Positions 1 to 8,796 are shown, numbered from the stretch's first letter. The stretch: 32,660 bases of DNA from Acetobacterium sp. (GCF_030652775.1 NZ_JAUSPS010000072.1:1-32660), one strand, 5' to 3'. The notes: a model not told the origin generated them from the sequence alone. A program made the numbers and translations.

Positions 1-38
1 GATAAAACCGGTATTGTATCAATTGTTTTCTTTCGCAT
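1..38 (-). CDS. Partial 5' end of an unidentified gene
   Basis: An ATG on the minus strand at 38-36 follows a good ribosome-binding site (AGGTGG, reverse complement of 45-50) with a 6-nt spacer. It opens a reading frame that runs off the left edge with only 12 complete codons (MRKKTIDTIPVL). It is divergent from the acetyltransferase gene at 189. Too little is present to name it. The start call rests on the ribosome-binding site alone. Confidence 0.4.
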   Translation of the reverse strand, partial: MRKKTIDTIPVL

Positions 39-188
39 AATAAACCACCTTGTATATAAATGATAAGGTCATTATGCATCAAACGTTGAGAAAATGATAG
101 CATTAATTTATTCATAGTATTTTATGCAACGTTGTACTAGGTTTTGATAACAAAAAAATAAGATACATTGTAGATTAACAGGAGATAA

Positions 189-698
189 TTGACTAAGTTG
201 AACATACGATTAGTAGAAACAAAAGATTACGCCCGGGTATTGGAAATTTTGAACGAGGCCATCGCTGCTCGAAAATTTACCGCCCAGCTTTCACCGGCAA
301 CCATGGAGATGCGAAAAGACTGGTTTATTCATCACTCAGCGCCAAGACACCCAATGTTTGTGGCCGAGTTGGATGGTTACGTGGTCGGCTGGGTGACGCT
401 CACCGAGTTTCGCACCGGTCGGGAAGGATTCCGCTTTACTTCAGAGATCAGTTATTACCTGGACAGCCGTTTTCATCGTCAGGGCATCGGTTCGATGCTG
501 ATGCAGCGAGCCATTGAGGCCGCCAGGGAAATCGGTTTTAGAAATCTGGTAGCGGTTGTTTTTGAGACCAATATCAGTAGCCGCAAGCTGGTTAAAAAGC
601 ATGGCTTCAGGTTGTGGGGACATATGCCGGATGCGGTTGATATTGATGGGAAAACCATTGGTTGTGATTATTGGGGATTAAAAATAGAAAAAGTGTAA
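189..698 (+). CDS. GNAT family N-acetyltransferase (phosphinothricin acetyltransferase-like)
   Basis: This 169-residue protein has the GCN5-related N-acetyltransferase fold. The acetyl-CoA pyrophosphate-binding signature RQGIGS is at residues 97-102, preceded by the beta-strand EISYYL and followed by the helix that ends in the 'N-x-x-S' segment (NISSRKLVKKHGF). The strand/helix order and the 'HGF' segment resemble the PAT/bar subgroup, which acetylates small amines, but the substrate cannot be read from sequence. The start is a TTG at 189 just behind GGAGA (181-185). A second TTG at 198 would remove three residues and is about equally well placed. It is a single gene, with a terminator hairpin about 50 bp downstream. 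Confidence 0.8.
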   Translation: MTKLNIRLVETKDYARVLEILNEAIAARKFTAQLSPATMEMRKDWFIHHSAPRHPMFVAELDGYVVGWVTLTEFRTGREGFRFTSEISYYLDSRFHRQGIGSMLMQRAIEAAREIGFRNLVAVVFETNISSRKLVKKHGFRLWGHMPDAVDIDGKTIGCDYWGLKIEKV

Positions 699-747
699 AT
701 CCCACTTGATTATTTCCGGCGTTGCTGATATAATTTTAATGTTGTGC

Positions 748-769
748 AAAAGGCTATACGCCTTTTTTT
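748..769 (+). terminator. Rho-independent terminator after the acetyltransferase gene
   Basis: Stem AAAGGC/GCCTTT with loop TATAC, followed by a run of T. It separates the acetyltransferase gene from the ribosomal operon. Confidence 0.7.
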
Positions 770-840
770 ATTTGGACGAAAGCAACAATAAACTTGCTGT
801 CAGTGGCAAAGAAAATCATGGATAATTATTAATGTTTTCA

Positions 841-870
841 TTGACAAAAATAAGGTTCACATGGTATTCT
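841..870 (+). promoter_or_regulatory. Sigma-A type promoter of the rpmG-secE-nusG-rplKA unit
   Basis: A perfect -35 box TTGACA (841-846) is followed after 18 nt by TATTCT (865-870). It lies about 80 bp before rpmG with no other gene between. Confidence 0.6.
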
Positions 871-950
871 ATGTTAGTGACTATGAAAATAGGGAACGTG
901 TGCCTGCGTGTTCCTGCGGGTGTTGATATAAGGATGTAGGAGGTGCTGGA

Positions 951-1100
951 ATGAGAGTAAAAGTTACTTTAGCATGTACAGAATGCAAGCAAAGAAATTA
1001 CGATACCATGAAAAACAAGAAGAATAACCCTGATCGTTTAGAAGTGGATAAATATTGCAAGTTTTGCAAGAAGCATACACCACATAAAGAAACGAAATAA
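951..1100 (+). CDS. rpmG: Large ribosomal subunit protein bL33
   Basis: This 49-residue basic protein begins [17 protein letters not shown] and ends [14 protein letters not shown]. It has the two CxxC pairs of the zinc-binding form of L33 (TECK and CKFCKK segments). The length is typical of the family. An AGGAGG-type ribosome-binding site lies about 8 nt before the ATG. It opens the operon with secE and nusG, the standard Firmicutes order. Confidence 0.95.
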   Translation: MRVKVTLACTECKQRNYDTMKNKKNNPDRLEVDKYCKFCKKHTPHKETK

Positions 1101-1118
1101 TGGATAAAGAGGAATATC

Positions 1119-1496
1119 ATGGCAACTAATAAGAAAACTAAAAATGCCAGTAGTAAACAAGGAAAAGAAAACACCCAACAACAGGCGCAAAAAACCGATG
1201 ATAAGGCAGCAAACCTGGTAAAAGAGGAAAAGAAGACGCCTCAATCAACGGCAAAAAATGAGAAAAAACCACAAAAGAAGTCAAGCGAAAAAAGTAAGGA
1301 ACCAAACATTTTTCAAAAAATGATCGGCTTTTTAAAAGGCGTACATCATGAACTGCGAAAAGTTACTTGGTTGACTAAAGATGAATTGATTAAGAAATCC
1401 GGCGTTGTCGCAGGAATTGTTGGGATATTCACTTTGCTCGTTTGGGTTGTTGATTCAGGATTAGGTGCACTTGCCGCGTTATTTATGAACATTTAG
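1119..1496 (+). CDS. secE: Preprotein translocase subunit SecE
   Basis: SecE is the small clamp subunit of the SecYEG protein-conducting channel in the inner membrane. The C-terminal half carries the family core: the amphipathic segment HHELRKVTWLTKDEL (about 76-90), then one transmembrane helix (about 95-115). The first 60 residues are a hydrophilic extension rich in Lys, Gln, Ser and Thr with no recognised domain, making the 125-residue protein roughly twice the size of minimal SecE proteins. Such tails vary between species. It lies 18 bp after rpmG and 13 bp before nusG. Confidence 0.92.
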   Translation: MATNKKTKNASSKQGKENTQQQAQKTDDKAANLVKEEKKTPQSTAKNEKKPQKKSSEKSKEPNIFQKMIGFLKGVHHELRKVTWLTKDELIKKSGVVAGIVGIFTLLVWVVDSGLGALAALFMNI

Positions 1497-1509
1497 GTAA
1501 GGGAGAACC

Positions 1510-2046
1510 ATGGATACTAATCAACACGAACAGGCTCAATGGTTTGTTGCACATACCTATTCCGGTTACGAGAATAAGGTAAAAGCAAGCATTGAAGCCA
1601 CAGTAGAAAACAGAAATATGGAGGACGTGATCCTTGAGGTTCAGGTTCCCGTACAAGAAGTAGTGGAAAGCAAAAACGGCAAAAAAGTCGTTAAAGAAAA
1701 GAAACTATTTCCAGGTTATGTCATGATCAAAATGTTCATGACGGATGATTCATGGTATGTTGTCCGAAATACCCGTGGTGTTACCGGGTTTGTTGGTCCT
1801 GCTTCAAAACCTGTTCCGTTGTCCAAGGCTGAACTTAAGAGCATGGGCATTCGTCAGCAGCGTGTCGAAATCAGTATGCACGTTGGTGAAGAAGTGAAGG
1901 TAATTGAAGGACCACTTGAAGGTTTCACAGGAATTATTGAAGAAGTACATGCCGAGAAATCAAAGGTTAAGGTCAATGTTTCCATGTTTGGACGAGATAC
2001 CCTCGCTGAACTGGGATTTGAACAAATAGAAAAAATAAACACTTAA
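1510..2046 (+). CDS. nusG: Transcription termination/antitermination protein NusG
   Basis: NusG binds RNA polymerase and affects pausing, termination and coupling to translation. The 178-residue protein has the NGN domain (WFVAHTYSGYENKV at 11-24, the FPGYV motif at 67-71) and a C-terminal KOW domain (about 127-158, beginning VKVIEGPLEGFTG). Length and order fit the family. It is in the conserved secE-nusG-rplK-rplA order, and GGGAG just before the start provides a ribosome-binding site. Confidence 0.96.
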   Translation: MDTNQHEQAQWFVAHTYSGYENKVKASIEATVENRNMEDVILEVQVPVQEVVESKNGKKVVKEKKLFPGYVMIKMFMTDDSWYVVRNTRGVTGFVGPASKPVPLSKAELKSMGIRQQRVEISMHVGEEVKVIEGPLEGFTGIIEEVHAEKSKVKVNVSMFGRDTLAELGFEQIEKINT

Positions 2047-2116
2047 GGAAAAAACTATTCTTCATGCTACTCCATTAGGAGAAAAAAAACTATAATAAAA
2101 TGAAGGAGGTGTTATC

Positions 2117-2542
2117 ATGGCAAAAAAAGTAATTGGTATGATTAAATTACAAATTCCTGCCGGTAAAGCAACACCAGCACCACCAGTTGGACCTGCATTA
2201 GGTCAACATGGGGTTAATATTATGGGATTCTGTAAAGAATTCAACGCAAAAACTGCAAATGACGCAGGGATGATTATTCCTGTTGTAATCACTGTTTATC
2301 AGGATCGATCTTACTCATTTATTACCAAAACTCCACCAGCTGCTGTTCTGTTAAAGAAAATTGCTGGCATTGAGTCTGGATCTGGCGTACCTAACAAAAC
2401 TAAGGTAGCTAAGGTTACAAATGAACAATTAAGAGAAATCGCAACATTAAAAATGCCTGACTTAAATGCAGCATCTGTAGAATCAGCGATGAGAATGATC
2501 GCTGGAACCGCCCGTAGCATGGGTATCACAATCGAAGAATAA
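2117..2542 (+). CDS. rplK: Large ribosomal subunit protein uL11
   Basis: L11 binds the GTPase-associated region of 23S rRNA. The 141-residue protein opens [20 protein letters not shown] and holds the proline-rich segment [17 protein letters not shown], diagnostic for L11, with the C-terminal rRNA-binding domain ending [16 protein letters not shown] (about 2104-2109) is well placed before the ATG. Cotranscribed with nusG and rplA. Confidence 0.97.
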   Translation: MAKKVIGMIKLQIPAGKATPAPPVGPALGQHGVNIMGFCKEFNAKTANDAGMIIPVVITVYQDRSYSFITKTPPAAVLLKKIAGIESGSGVPNKTKVAKVTNEQLREIATLKMPDLNAASVESAMRMIAGTARSMGITIEE

Positions 2543-2603
2543 TTTTAGAAGGTAGAAACACCTTAAGTGGGAGGGAAACCGCTATTACCACAAGGAGGCA
2601 AAG

Positions 2604-3293
2604 ATGAAAAAAGGAAAAAAATATCAGGATTTGGTAAAAAGCTTTGATAAGCAAGAGTTATTTGAACTGGATGCAGCCATTGCACAGGTTAAGAAACTTG
2701 CAACAGCAAAGTTTGATGAAACAATTGAATTGCATGTTAAACTGGGTGTTGACTCACGTCATGCAGATCAACAGGTTCGTGGCGCAATCGTTCTGCCACA
2801 TGGTACCGGTAAAACAGTTAAAGTTCTGGTTATCGCCAAAGGTGATAAATTGAAAGAAGCTGAAGAAGCTGGTGCAGATTTCTTTGGTGAAGACGATATT
2901 ATCGATAAAATTCAAAAAGAAAACTGGTTTGATTTTGATGTAATGATTGCTACTCCAGACATGATGGGTAAAGTTGGTCGTTTAGGTCGAGTATTAGGAC
3001 CTAAAGGTTTAATGCCTAACCCCAAATCAGGAACTGTAACCATGGATGTTGCAAAAGCTGTTGCGGATACAAAAGCCGGTAAGGTTGAGTATCGTTTAGA
3101 CAAAACCAATATTATTCATGTCATCATTGGTAAAGCATCTTTTACCGAAGAAGCTTTACATGAAAACATGATGGTATTATTGGACACTGTTAAAAAAGCT
3201 AAACCAGCTGCTTCCAAGGGTCAATACTTTAGAAGTGTTACTCTGGCAAGTACCATGAGTCCTGGAGTTAAAGTCAACACAGGAAAAATCTAG
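2604..3293 (+). CDS. rplA: Large ribosomal subunit protein uL1
   Basis: L1 forms the mobile L1 stalk that helps release deacylated tRNA from the E site. At 229 residues it has the usual family length and contains the signature around [20 protein letters not shown] (about 121-140). The ATG follows AGGAGG at about 7 nt. It is the last gene of this unit; the next gene has its own promoter and leader. Confidence 0.97.
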   Translation: MKKGKKYQDLVKSFDKQELFELDAAIAQVKKLATAKFDETIELHVKLGVDSRHADQQVRGAIVLPHGTGKTVKVLVIAKGDKLKEAEEAGADFFGEDDIIDKIQKENWFDFDVMIATPDMMGKVGRLGRVLGPKGLMPNPKSGTVTMDVAKAVADTKAGKVEYRLDKTNIIHVIIGKASFTEEALHENMMVLLDTVKKAKPAASKGQYFRSVTLASTMSPGVKVNTGKI

Positions 3294-3331
3294 GAGTTTG
3301 TTGCTTCTTTGAAGATAAACTCTGAAACGAC

Positions 3332-3360
3332 TTGACATAGAAAATGACAAATGATACAAT
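3332..3360 (+). promoter_or_regulatory. Consensus promoter for rplJ-rplL
   Basis: TTGACA (3332-3337), a 17-nt spacer and TACAAT (3355-3360). It lies downstream of the rplA stop and directly before the L10 leader, so rplJL can be transcribed independently of rplKA. Confidence 0.75.
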
Positions 3361-3369
3361 AGCATCGTT

Positions 3370-3482
3370 GTTAAAGACGCATTCATCCAGAGACAGTAGG
3401 TATGTAAATCCTACCGAGGTTGAAGAGAAAAAAGCTTAATGAATAATAGAGCTCTCTTCACGCTGTGGAGTGAGCTTTTTTG
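3370..3482 (+). ncRNA. L10 leader (ribosomal protein autoregulatory element) with attenuator
   Basis: The leader contains the sequence CCAGAGACAGTAGG...CCTACCGAGG (about 3389-3420), the conserved heart of the bacterial L10 leader, to which L10(L12)4 binds. It ends with an intrinsic terminator-like hairpin: AGCTC plus CTTCAC pairing with GTGGAG plus GAGCT (about 3450-3476), then TTTTTT. The expected logic is that excess L10 complex bound to the leader favours termination before rplJ. The element identity rests on motif recognition and position; no covariance search was possible. Confidence 0.85.
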
Positions 3483-3514
3483 ATACGATTTTATAAAGGA
3501 GGTGCAGATAATAC

Positions 3515-4036
3515 ATGCCAAAGATTGAAGTAAAACAAGTGATTGTACAAGAAATTGCCGAAAAACTTCGAAACGCCCAGACAGCGGTTCTCGTTGACTA
3601 TCGTGGTTTGAATGTGGAAGAAGTAACTGAGTTACGTGCTTCGGCTCGTGCAGCAGGTATCGACTACAAGGTATATAAAAACTCAATGATGCGGTTCGCT
3701 GCTAAAGAAACCGGTTTTGAAGGTTTACTTGACGTTTTGGTTGGACCAACAGCCATTGCTTTCTGTGATACAGATCCCGTTGCTCCAGCAAAACTACTTA
3801 GCGAGTTTGCAAAAAAACATAAAGCTTTAGAAATTAAAGCAGGTATGGTTGATGGTAAGGTTTTAGACGTTCAAGGCGTCGCCGATCTAGCCGAATTACC
3901 ACCACGAGAAGTACTGGTTGCCCAGGTTCTTGGTGGCTTAAACGCACCAATTTCAGGTTTTGTTAACGTACTTAACGGAAACATGCGTGGATTGGTTGTC
4001 GCATTAAATGCGATTGCAGAACAAAAACAAGCATAA
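3515..4036 (+). CDS. rplJ: Large ribosomal subunit protein uL10
   Basis: L10 anchors the L7/L12 dimers to the ribosomal stalk. The 173-residue protein has the usual N-terminal rRNA-binding part (AVLVDYRGLNVEEVTELR at about 24-41, then KVYKNSMMRFA) and a C-terminal helix that carries L7/L12. AAAGGAGG lies before the ATG. First gene behind the L10 leader. Confidence 0.96.
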   Translation: MPKIEVKQVIVQEIAEKLRNAQTAVLVDYRGLNVEEVTELRASARAAGIDYKVYKNSMMRFAAKETGFEGLLDVLVGPTAIAFCDTDPVAPAKLLSEFAKKHKALEIKAGMVDGKVLDVQGVADLAELPPREVLVAQVLGGLNAPISGFVNVLNGNMRGLVVALNAIAEQKQA

Positions 4037-4084
4037 TTCAAAGACAAATTAAATTATAGAAAGAATATTTGGAGGTTTTATAAA

Positions 4085-4468
4085 ATGGCAAGTGAAAAAG
4101 TAACACAATTAATTGAAGACGTAAAAGGTTTAACAGTATTAGAATTATCTGAACTGGTAAAAGCATTAGAAGAAGAATTCGGCGTTAGTGCTGCAGCTCC
4201 AATGGCTATGATGGCTGCTCCAGCTGCTGGTGGTGCTGCTGAAGAAGCAGAAGAACAAACTGAATTTGATGTAATTTTAACTGCTGCTGGCGATCAAAAA
4301 ATCAAAGTAATCAAAGTTGTTCGTGAATTAACTGGATTAGGCTTAAAAGAAGCAAAAGCATTAGTTGATGAAGCTCCAAAACCAGTTAAAGAAGCTGCTA
4401 CTAAAGAAGAAGCTGCTGATATTAAAGCTAAAATTGAAGAAGTTGGCGGAAGCGTCGAAGTAAAATAA
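4085..4468 (+). CDS. rplL: Large ribosomal subunit protein bL12 (L7/L12)
   Basis: This acidic 127-residue stalk protein recruits translation GTPases. The N-terminal dimerisation helices, an Ala/Met-rich hinge (about 36-56) and the C-terminal globular domain ([34 protein letters not shown]) are all present. Codon use is strongly biased toward a few A/T-ending codons, as in very highly expressed genes. A terminator follows immediately, so transcription does not obviously continue into RNA polymerase genes. Confidence 0.97.
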   Translation: MASEKVTQLIEDVKGLTVLELSELVKALEEEFGVSAAAPMAMMAAPAAGGAAEEAEEQTEFDVILTAAGDQKIKVIKVVRELTGLGLKEAKALVDEAPKPVKEAATKEEAADIKAKIEEVGGSVEVK

Positions 4469-4485
4469 TTACTCGATAACCACTA

Positions 4486-4517
4486 AAAATCACTTGCTTG
4501 CGCAGGTGATTTTTTTG
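4486..4517 (+). terminator. Terminator downstream of rplL
   Basis: Hairpin of AAATCACTTGC with GCAGGTGATTT followed by TTTTTTT. It ends the rplJL unit before proS. Confidence 0.8.
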
Positions 4518-4548
4518 TTTAACAGACGAAGTCTGAGAAAGAAAAACA

Positions 4549-6000
4549 ATGGGAAAAAAACAGACAAATCAAGTCAAGGAAATTACGCCCATGGCGGTGG
4601 ATTTCCCCCAATGGTATACCGATGTTATCTCCAAAACTGAATTAGTGGATTATTCGCCGGTCAAAGGTTTTATGGTGATCAGACCCTATGGCTATGCGAT
4701 TTGGGAGCTGATCCAGGGCGCTTATGATAAACGGTTTAAAGAAACCGGTCATGAAAATATGTATTTTCCACTTCTGATTCCAGAAAGCCTCTTAACCAAA
4801 GAAGCCGAACATGTCGAAGGGTTTGCCCCTGAGGTAGCCTGGGTAACCCATGGTGGTGGTAAAGAATTGGCCGAAAGACTGGCAGTGCGCCCCACCTCCG
4901 AAACGATCATATGTAGTATGTACTCAAAGTGGCTGAATTCTTACCGTCAACTACCGTATTTGTATAATCAGTGGTGTTCAGTGGTGCGATGGGAAAAAAC
5001 CACCAGGCCATTTTTAAGAACCTCTGAATTTTTATGGCAAGAAGGTCACACGCTCCATGAAACCCCCGAAGAAGCCCAGGAAGAAACCATGAAGATGCTG
5101 GGAATCTACCGCGAAATTGCTGAAAGTCACCTGGCCATGCCAATGGTGGTGGGCCGAAAAAGCGATAAAGAAAAATTCGCCGGAGCTGACGCAACCTATA
5201 CTATGGAAGCACTGATGCACGATGGGCAGGCGCTCCAATCGGGAACCTCTCATAATCTGGGTCAACATTTTACTAAAGCCTTTGAAATTACCTATCTGGA
5301 TCGAAATAATGAACAGTCCTTTCCATATCATACCTCATGGGGTGTATCAACCCGGTTGATTGGCGGCGTGATTATGGTTCACGGGGATGACAATGGTCTG
5401 GTTTTACCACCGAAAATTGCCCCGATTCAAGTGGTCGTCATTCCGGTTGCTCAACATAAAGAAGGCGTTCTGGACAAAGCCTGGGAAATCAGCAAAACGC
5501 TGGGAAAAGACTTTAGAGTCAAGGTCGATGATGTCGAAGGTTATTCGCCTGGCTGGAAGTTTAATCAGTGGGAAATGAAGGGTGTGCCGATCCGTCTTGA
5601 AATCGGGCCGCGGGATATTGAAAATGGCCAATGTGTACTGGCTCGTCGCGATACTGGCGAAAAAATCCCGGTCAGCCTTGACAATGTGTCTCAGGCGGTC
5701 GCTGATCTGCTGACTGAAATTCAGGCGAACCTCTTTGATAAAGCCTTGAAAATGCGGGAAGAAAAAACCTCAACAGCAGCAAATATCGATGAATTTAAAA
5801 AGAATATAACCGAGAATCCCGGCTTTGTTAAAGCTATGTGGTGTGGTGAGCGTAGCTGTGAAGATCAGATCAAGGAAGATACCGGGGCGTCAATCCGTTG
5901 TATTCCTTTTGATGATGAGCAGGAAGTATTGTACGAAGGCAAATGCGTCTGTTGCGGCAAGCCGGCGCAAAAAATGGCTTACTTCGCCCGCGCTTATTAG
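4549..6000 (+). CDS. proS: Proline--tRNA ligase, archaeal/eukaryote-like (ProS type 3) form
   Basis: This enzyme charges tRNA-Pro. The 483-residue protein is a class II synthetase: RPTSE at 114-118, the motif 2 region [20 protein letters not shown] (about 148-167), and motif 3 toward [12 protein letters not shown]. It lacks the editing insertion of the usual bacterial ProRS. It ends with the zinc-binding C-terminal domain (paired Cys in WCGERSC and CVCCG) and a terminal Tyr, traits of the archaeal/eukaryote-like form. Several Clostridia have this form. It stands about 80 bp behind rplL, after a terminator, with only a weak purine-rich ribosome-binding site (GAGAAAG). Confidence 0.95.
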   Translation: MGKKQTNQVKEITPMAVDFPQWYTDVISKTELVDYSPVKGFMVIRPYGYAIWELIQGAYDKRFKETGHENMYFPLLIPESLLTKEAEHVEGFAPEVAWVTHGGGKELAERLAVRPTSETIICSMYSKWLNSYRQLPYLYNQWCSVVRWEKTTRPFLRTSEFLWQEGHTLHETPEEAQEETMKMLGIYREIAESHLAMPMVVGRKSDKEKFAGADATYTMEALMHDGQALQSGTSHNLGQHFTKAFEITYLDRNNEQSFPYHTSWGVSTRLIGGVIMVHGDDNGLVLPPKIAPIQVVVIPVAQHKEGVLDKAWEISKTLGKDFRVKVDDVEGYSPGWKFNQWEMKGVPIRLEIGPRDIENGQCVLARRDTGEKIPVSLDNVSQAVADLLTEIQANLFDKALKMREEKTSTAANIDEFKKNITENPGFVKAMWCGERSCEDQIKEDTGASIRCIPFDDEQEVLYEGKCVCCGKPAQKMAYFARAY

Positions 6001-6019
6001 GAAGAGCGAGCGTGTGAAG

Positions 6020-6598
6020 ATGAGCAGCATTACAATGACTAACCTCGGGTTTTTCTTGAATGAAGTCGAATTTTATGAACATATCCGGATAAAAAAAGGA
6101 TCAAAGCGAGCATTACCGATTGAACGGATTCTTGAGACCGCAAGAAATATTCCCAAACCGAAGGTTTTATATCGGGTTTCCGAAGCGAAAATCATTGATG
6201 CTACCCACTTCACGCTCGACGGCGTTGAATTTGTCAGTGAAATTGGGGTCGAAAAAATTTCTAAAGCGACTTGCATTTTTCCCAATATCGTCACTGCCGG
6301 CCCGGAAATTGAGAATTATTGCTTATCCCGGGAAAATGTCTTGGAACAGTACATTATTATGGAGCTATGTAATTTCGCCTGTGAATTTGCCAGAGAAACG
6401 TTGATTCGTGATGTCAAAAATCGCTATGGGGTGGAGATAAAAGATTCGATCTACCCCGGCGAAGACGGATTTCGTCTGGATTCCGGTAAAAATATCTTTG
6501 ATCTGTTTGAAAATGTCGAAGCCGAAATTGGCGTCACCGTAACCGAGGTGGGTATTACTTCCCCGAGCCGGACAGCTTATGCAATTTATTTTGGATAG
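6020..6598 (+). CDS. Vitamin B12-dependent methionine synthase activation-domain homologue
   Basis: Taking the ATG at 6020 (20 bp after proS) gives 192 residues; upstream codons in this frame overlap proS and are not credible. The C-terminal part reads YPGEDGFRLD...IFDLFENVEAEIGVTVTE, then a turn and AYAIYFG. This resembles the SAM-binding activation region of cobalamin-dependent MetH, where a Ser-Pro-Gly-Tyr-like segment precedes the loop and the protein ends in a small-residue strand. Stand-alone versions in Clostridia go with short MetH proteins or other corrinoid methyltransferases lacking this domain. No corrinoid gene is next to it, so the partner is unknown. The assignment is from recognised pattern, moderately secure. 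Confidence 0.62.
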   Translation: MSSITMTNLGFFLNEVEFYEHIRIKKGSKRALPIERILETARNIPKPKVLYRVSEAKIIDATHFTLDGVEFVSEIGVEKISKATCIFPNIVTAGPEIENYCLSRENVLEQYIIMELCNFACEFARETLIRDVKNRYGVEIKDSIYPGEDGFRLDSGKNIFDLFENVEAEIGVTVTEVGITSPSRTAYAIYFG

Positions 6599-6636
6599 CA
6601 TCGATAACGGATGAATTATTAATACTAAAAAGAAAG

Positions 6637-6676
6637 AGAGGTCATTGAAACATAAATTTCAATGACCTCTTTTTTT
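6637..6676. terminator. Bidirectional terminator between convergent genes
   Basis: A 14-bp perfect stem (6637-6650 with 6657-6670, loop CATAAA) has a T-run on the plus strand and a weaker T-rich run on the minus strand. It serves both the activation-domain gene (plus) and the folate operon (minus), whose last stop codon overlaps the T-run. Confidence 0.85.
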
Positions 6677-7493
6677 ACGCGTTTTTTAAGTTGTCTAAAA
6701 TTTCAAACATCCGTTTATTGAGTAGCGGATGGACAAAGTAAGGGGCAATTTCCGCCATTGATTCCATTACAAAAGCCCGCTCCTGGATTCGCGGATGGGG
6801 CAGAATGACATGGGGATCATCGGTCACCAGGTTGTCGTAGAATAAGATGTCCAGATCGATGGTTCGGGGACCCCAGTGAATGGTCCGTTCCCGCTTGAGT
6901 CCCTGTTCGATCTCTAGCAACAGGCTCATCAGGATGCGAGGGGGCAGGGTGGTTCTGATTCTCAGCACACAATTGAGAAACGCATCCTGATCGGTGTAAC
7001 CCCAGGGTTCGGTCTCAATGATGGTGGACTGTGTCAGGACATCAATGCCAGGGCTGTTTTTAATGGCCGCAATCGCCTCGGTTAAATTCTGATTGCGGTC
7101 ACCCATATTGGTGCCCAGCCCGATAAAGGCCTGATGCCAACCGCGATTGATTTCGATGGCGACGGTATCCATCGATTTTAAAATAGGTGCCCAGGGTTTC
7201 TTGATCATGATGCTGACATGTTTAACCATCGGGTAATGTTTTAAAACATAGGTAGCCAGCATTTCCCCGGCGGTTTCGATGAGGTCATAGCTTTCTTTTT
7301 TGAATTCCACTTCCAGGGCATGACAGAGTTCGCCGTAGTGAACCGATTTTGTCAAGTCGCCGGTGAGGGCGGCTTCCTGCATATCCAGGGTCAGGGTCAC
7401 CGAAATCAGAAATTTCTGACCCAGGGTTTTTTCTTCGGGGAAAACCCCGTGGTAGGCAAATACCTCAAAATCTTTTATATAGAGTTTGTCCAT
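6675..7493 (-). CDS. folK: Fused dihydroneopterin aldolase / HPPK (FolB-FolK)
   Basis: This bifunctional folate enzyme has 272 residues. Residues 1-119 are FolB, which splits dihydroneopterin to 6-hydroxymethyl-dihydropterin: E22, Y53 in SVHYGEL and K99 in IMIKKPW match the active site. Residues 120-272 are FolK, which transfers pyrophosphate from ATP to that product: GLGTNMGDRNQNL, the signature GPRTIDLDIL, then LPHPRIQERAFV. Fusion of these steps is common in Firmicutes. The start overlaps the end of folP by 19 bp, implying translational coupling. Last gene of the riboswitch-controlled operon. Confidence 0.93.
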   Translation of the reverse strand: MDKLYIKDFEVFAYHGVFPEEKTLGQKFLISVTLTLDMQEAALTGDLTKSVHYGELCHALEVEFKKESYDLIETAGEMLATYVLKHYPMVKHVSIMIKKPWAPILKSMDTVAIEINRGWHQAFIGLGTNMGDRNQNLTEAIAAIKNSPGIDVLTQSTIIETEPWGYTDQDAFLNCVLRIRTTLPPRILMSLLLEIEQGLKRERTIHWGPRTIDLDILFYDNLVTDDPHVILPHPRIQERAFVMESMAEIAPYFVHPLLNKRMFEILDNLKNA

Positions 7494-8302
7494 GGTGCTC
7501 CTTTCAGAATGCTGACTGTCATTTGAGCCGCCCGTTTATTTTCCCGCACATCATGAACCCGAATAATTGCGGCGCCCTTCATAATGCCGATAACGGTGGT
7601 GGCAACGGTGCCTTCCACCCTTTCGGTAACTGGCAGATCCAGGGTCAGGCCGATAAAGCCTTTCCGGGAGGTGCCCAACAGCAGCGGATAGCCGAGACTT
7701 TGGAGGGCTTCGAGGTGATGCATTGTTTCCATATTCTGGGCATAATCCTTAGCAAAGCCGATGCCGGGATCGAGGATGATGGCATCCCGGGAGATGCCTG
7801 CCTGCAGTGCGATGTCAATGGATTCCTGCAGATCGCTGATAATATCGGTGATCAGATGATCGTAATTCTGATTATTGCGATTATGCATCAGCACACAGGG
7901 AACCTGGTACTTGGCCGTAACATCAGCCAGGGTGGGGTCATATTTGAATCCCCAGATATCATTGACCATGTCGGCACCGGCCTGTAAGGCCGCTGCACCG
8001 ACAGCACCCTTGTAGGTGTCAATAGAGATGGGAATATCAAAACGCTTCTGGATCGCTGTGATCATCGGAACGATCCGCTCGATTTCTTCGGCATCGCTGA
8101 TTTGGGTATGGCCGGGTCGGGTGGATTCGCCACCGAGGTCGATGAGATCGGCACCATCAGCGATCATTTTTTCGACCTGTTTAAGGCTGGCGTCGAGATT
8201 ATTGAACTTGCCACCGTCGGAAAATGAATCCGGGGTAACGTTTAAGATCCCCATGATGAGGATCTGATTGTTTAAGTCAAAATTTTTATTGCCAATTTTC
8301 AT
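7475..8302 (-). CDS. folP: Dihydropteroate synthase
   Basis: FolP condenses hydroxymethyl-dihydropterin pyrophosphate with p-aminobenzoate. The start at 8302 is chosen because AAAGGAG precedes it at a good distance; a frame extension of 17 codons upstream overlaps the HD gene and has no such signal. The resulting 275-residue protein has both family signatures: ILNVTPDSFSDGG (about 19-31) and DLGGESTRPG (about 55-64), plus the later SRKGFIG loop. It lies 11 bp after the HD-domain gene and overlaps folBK. Confidence 0.95.
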   Translation of the reverse strand: MKIGNKNFDLNNQILIMGILNVTPDSFSDGGKFNNLDASLKQVEKMIADGADLIDLGGESTRPGHTQISDAEEIERIVPMITAIQKRFDIPISIDTYKGAVGAAALQAGADMVNDIWGFKYDPTLADVTAKYQVPCVLMHNRNNQNYDHLITDIISDLQESIDIALQAGISRDAIILDPGIGFAKDYAQNMETMHHLEALQSLGYPLLLGTSRKGFIGLTLDLPVTERVEGTVATTVIGIMKGAAIIRVHDVRENKRAAQMTVSILKGAPWTNSI

Positions 8303-8313
8303 GGGGAACTCCT

Positions 8314-8796
8314 TTAATAAACAATGGTCAGGTTTTTCTTTTGGCTTGACCAATCACATTCTTTTTCGACCGGGCAGCAAAAACATGCCCGGGACAATTT
8401 GTCGCTTTCATATACTATTCGACTGAAGCCCTGGGCTTCCGGGTTACGATGATTGCGGATGGCATCCAGGATCAGTTTATTTTCATCGTCGCTGTAATCA
8501 AGGGTTTTCAGTAAAGGAATTGCCAACTGATGGGAGGCAATTTCATGGGGTGTTTTGTCCTGATATTGGACAAAACGACCAATGTCGTGGAGCAATGCGG
8601 TGGTATAAATTAGATCCCGGGAGAAGTTTAAACCGGCTTCTGTGGCCTTTATACAAGCAATGCGGGCTACTGCTAAAAAATGGGCGAGGTCGTGACGACA
8701 AAACTGCCGTTTGATCTCACAGGTTTTGATATTTTCGAGATAGGTTTGATAGTTCCTATTTTGATAAAGTAAGTTGGTGTTTTTTAACTGATCCAT
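8314..8796 (-). CDS. HD-domain putative phosphohydrolase embedded in the folate operon
   Basis: This 160-residue protein carries the metal-binding residues of the HD superfamily: H35, the HD pair H70-D71 in LLHDIGRF, and D132 in SDKLSR. A Cys-rich tail follows (C138, C140, C141, C147). It sits between folE and folP with 10-11 bp gaps, so it is cotranscribed with them under the THF riboswitch. HD proteins hydrolyse phosphate esters. No known dihydroneopterin triphosphate pyrophosphohydrolase is seen in the operon, so this protein is a candidate for removing phosphates between FolE and FolB. That role is inferred from position, not shown. Confidence 0.85.
   Translation of the reverse strand: MDQLKNTNLLYQNRNYQTYLENIKTCEIKRQFCRHDLAHFLAVARIACIKATEAGLNFSRDLIYTTALLHDIGRFVQYQDKTPHEIASHQLAIPLLKTLDYSDDENKLILDAIRNHRNPEAQGFSRIVYESDKLSRACFCCPVEKECDWSSQKKNLTIVY

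Noticed and set aside
5825..6019. Upstream extension of the activation-domain gene
   Set aside because: These 65 codons overlap proS in another frame and encode no family sequence; the ATG at 6020 fits better.
7523..7987. 154-codon plus-strand frame
   Set aside because: It lies entirely over folP, whose protein has both family signatures; it is a shadow frame.
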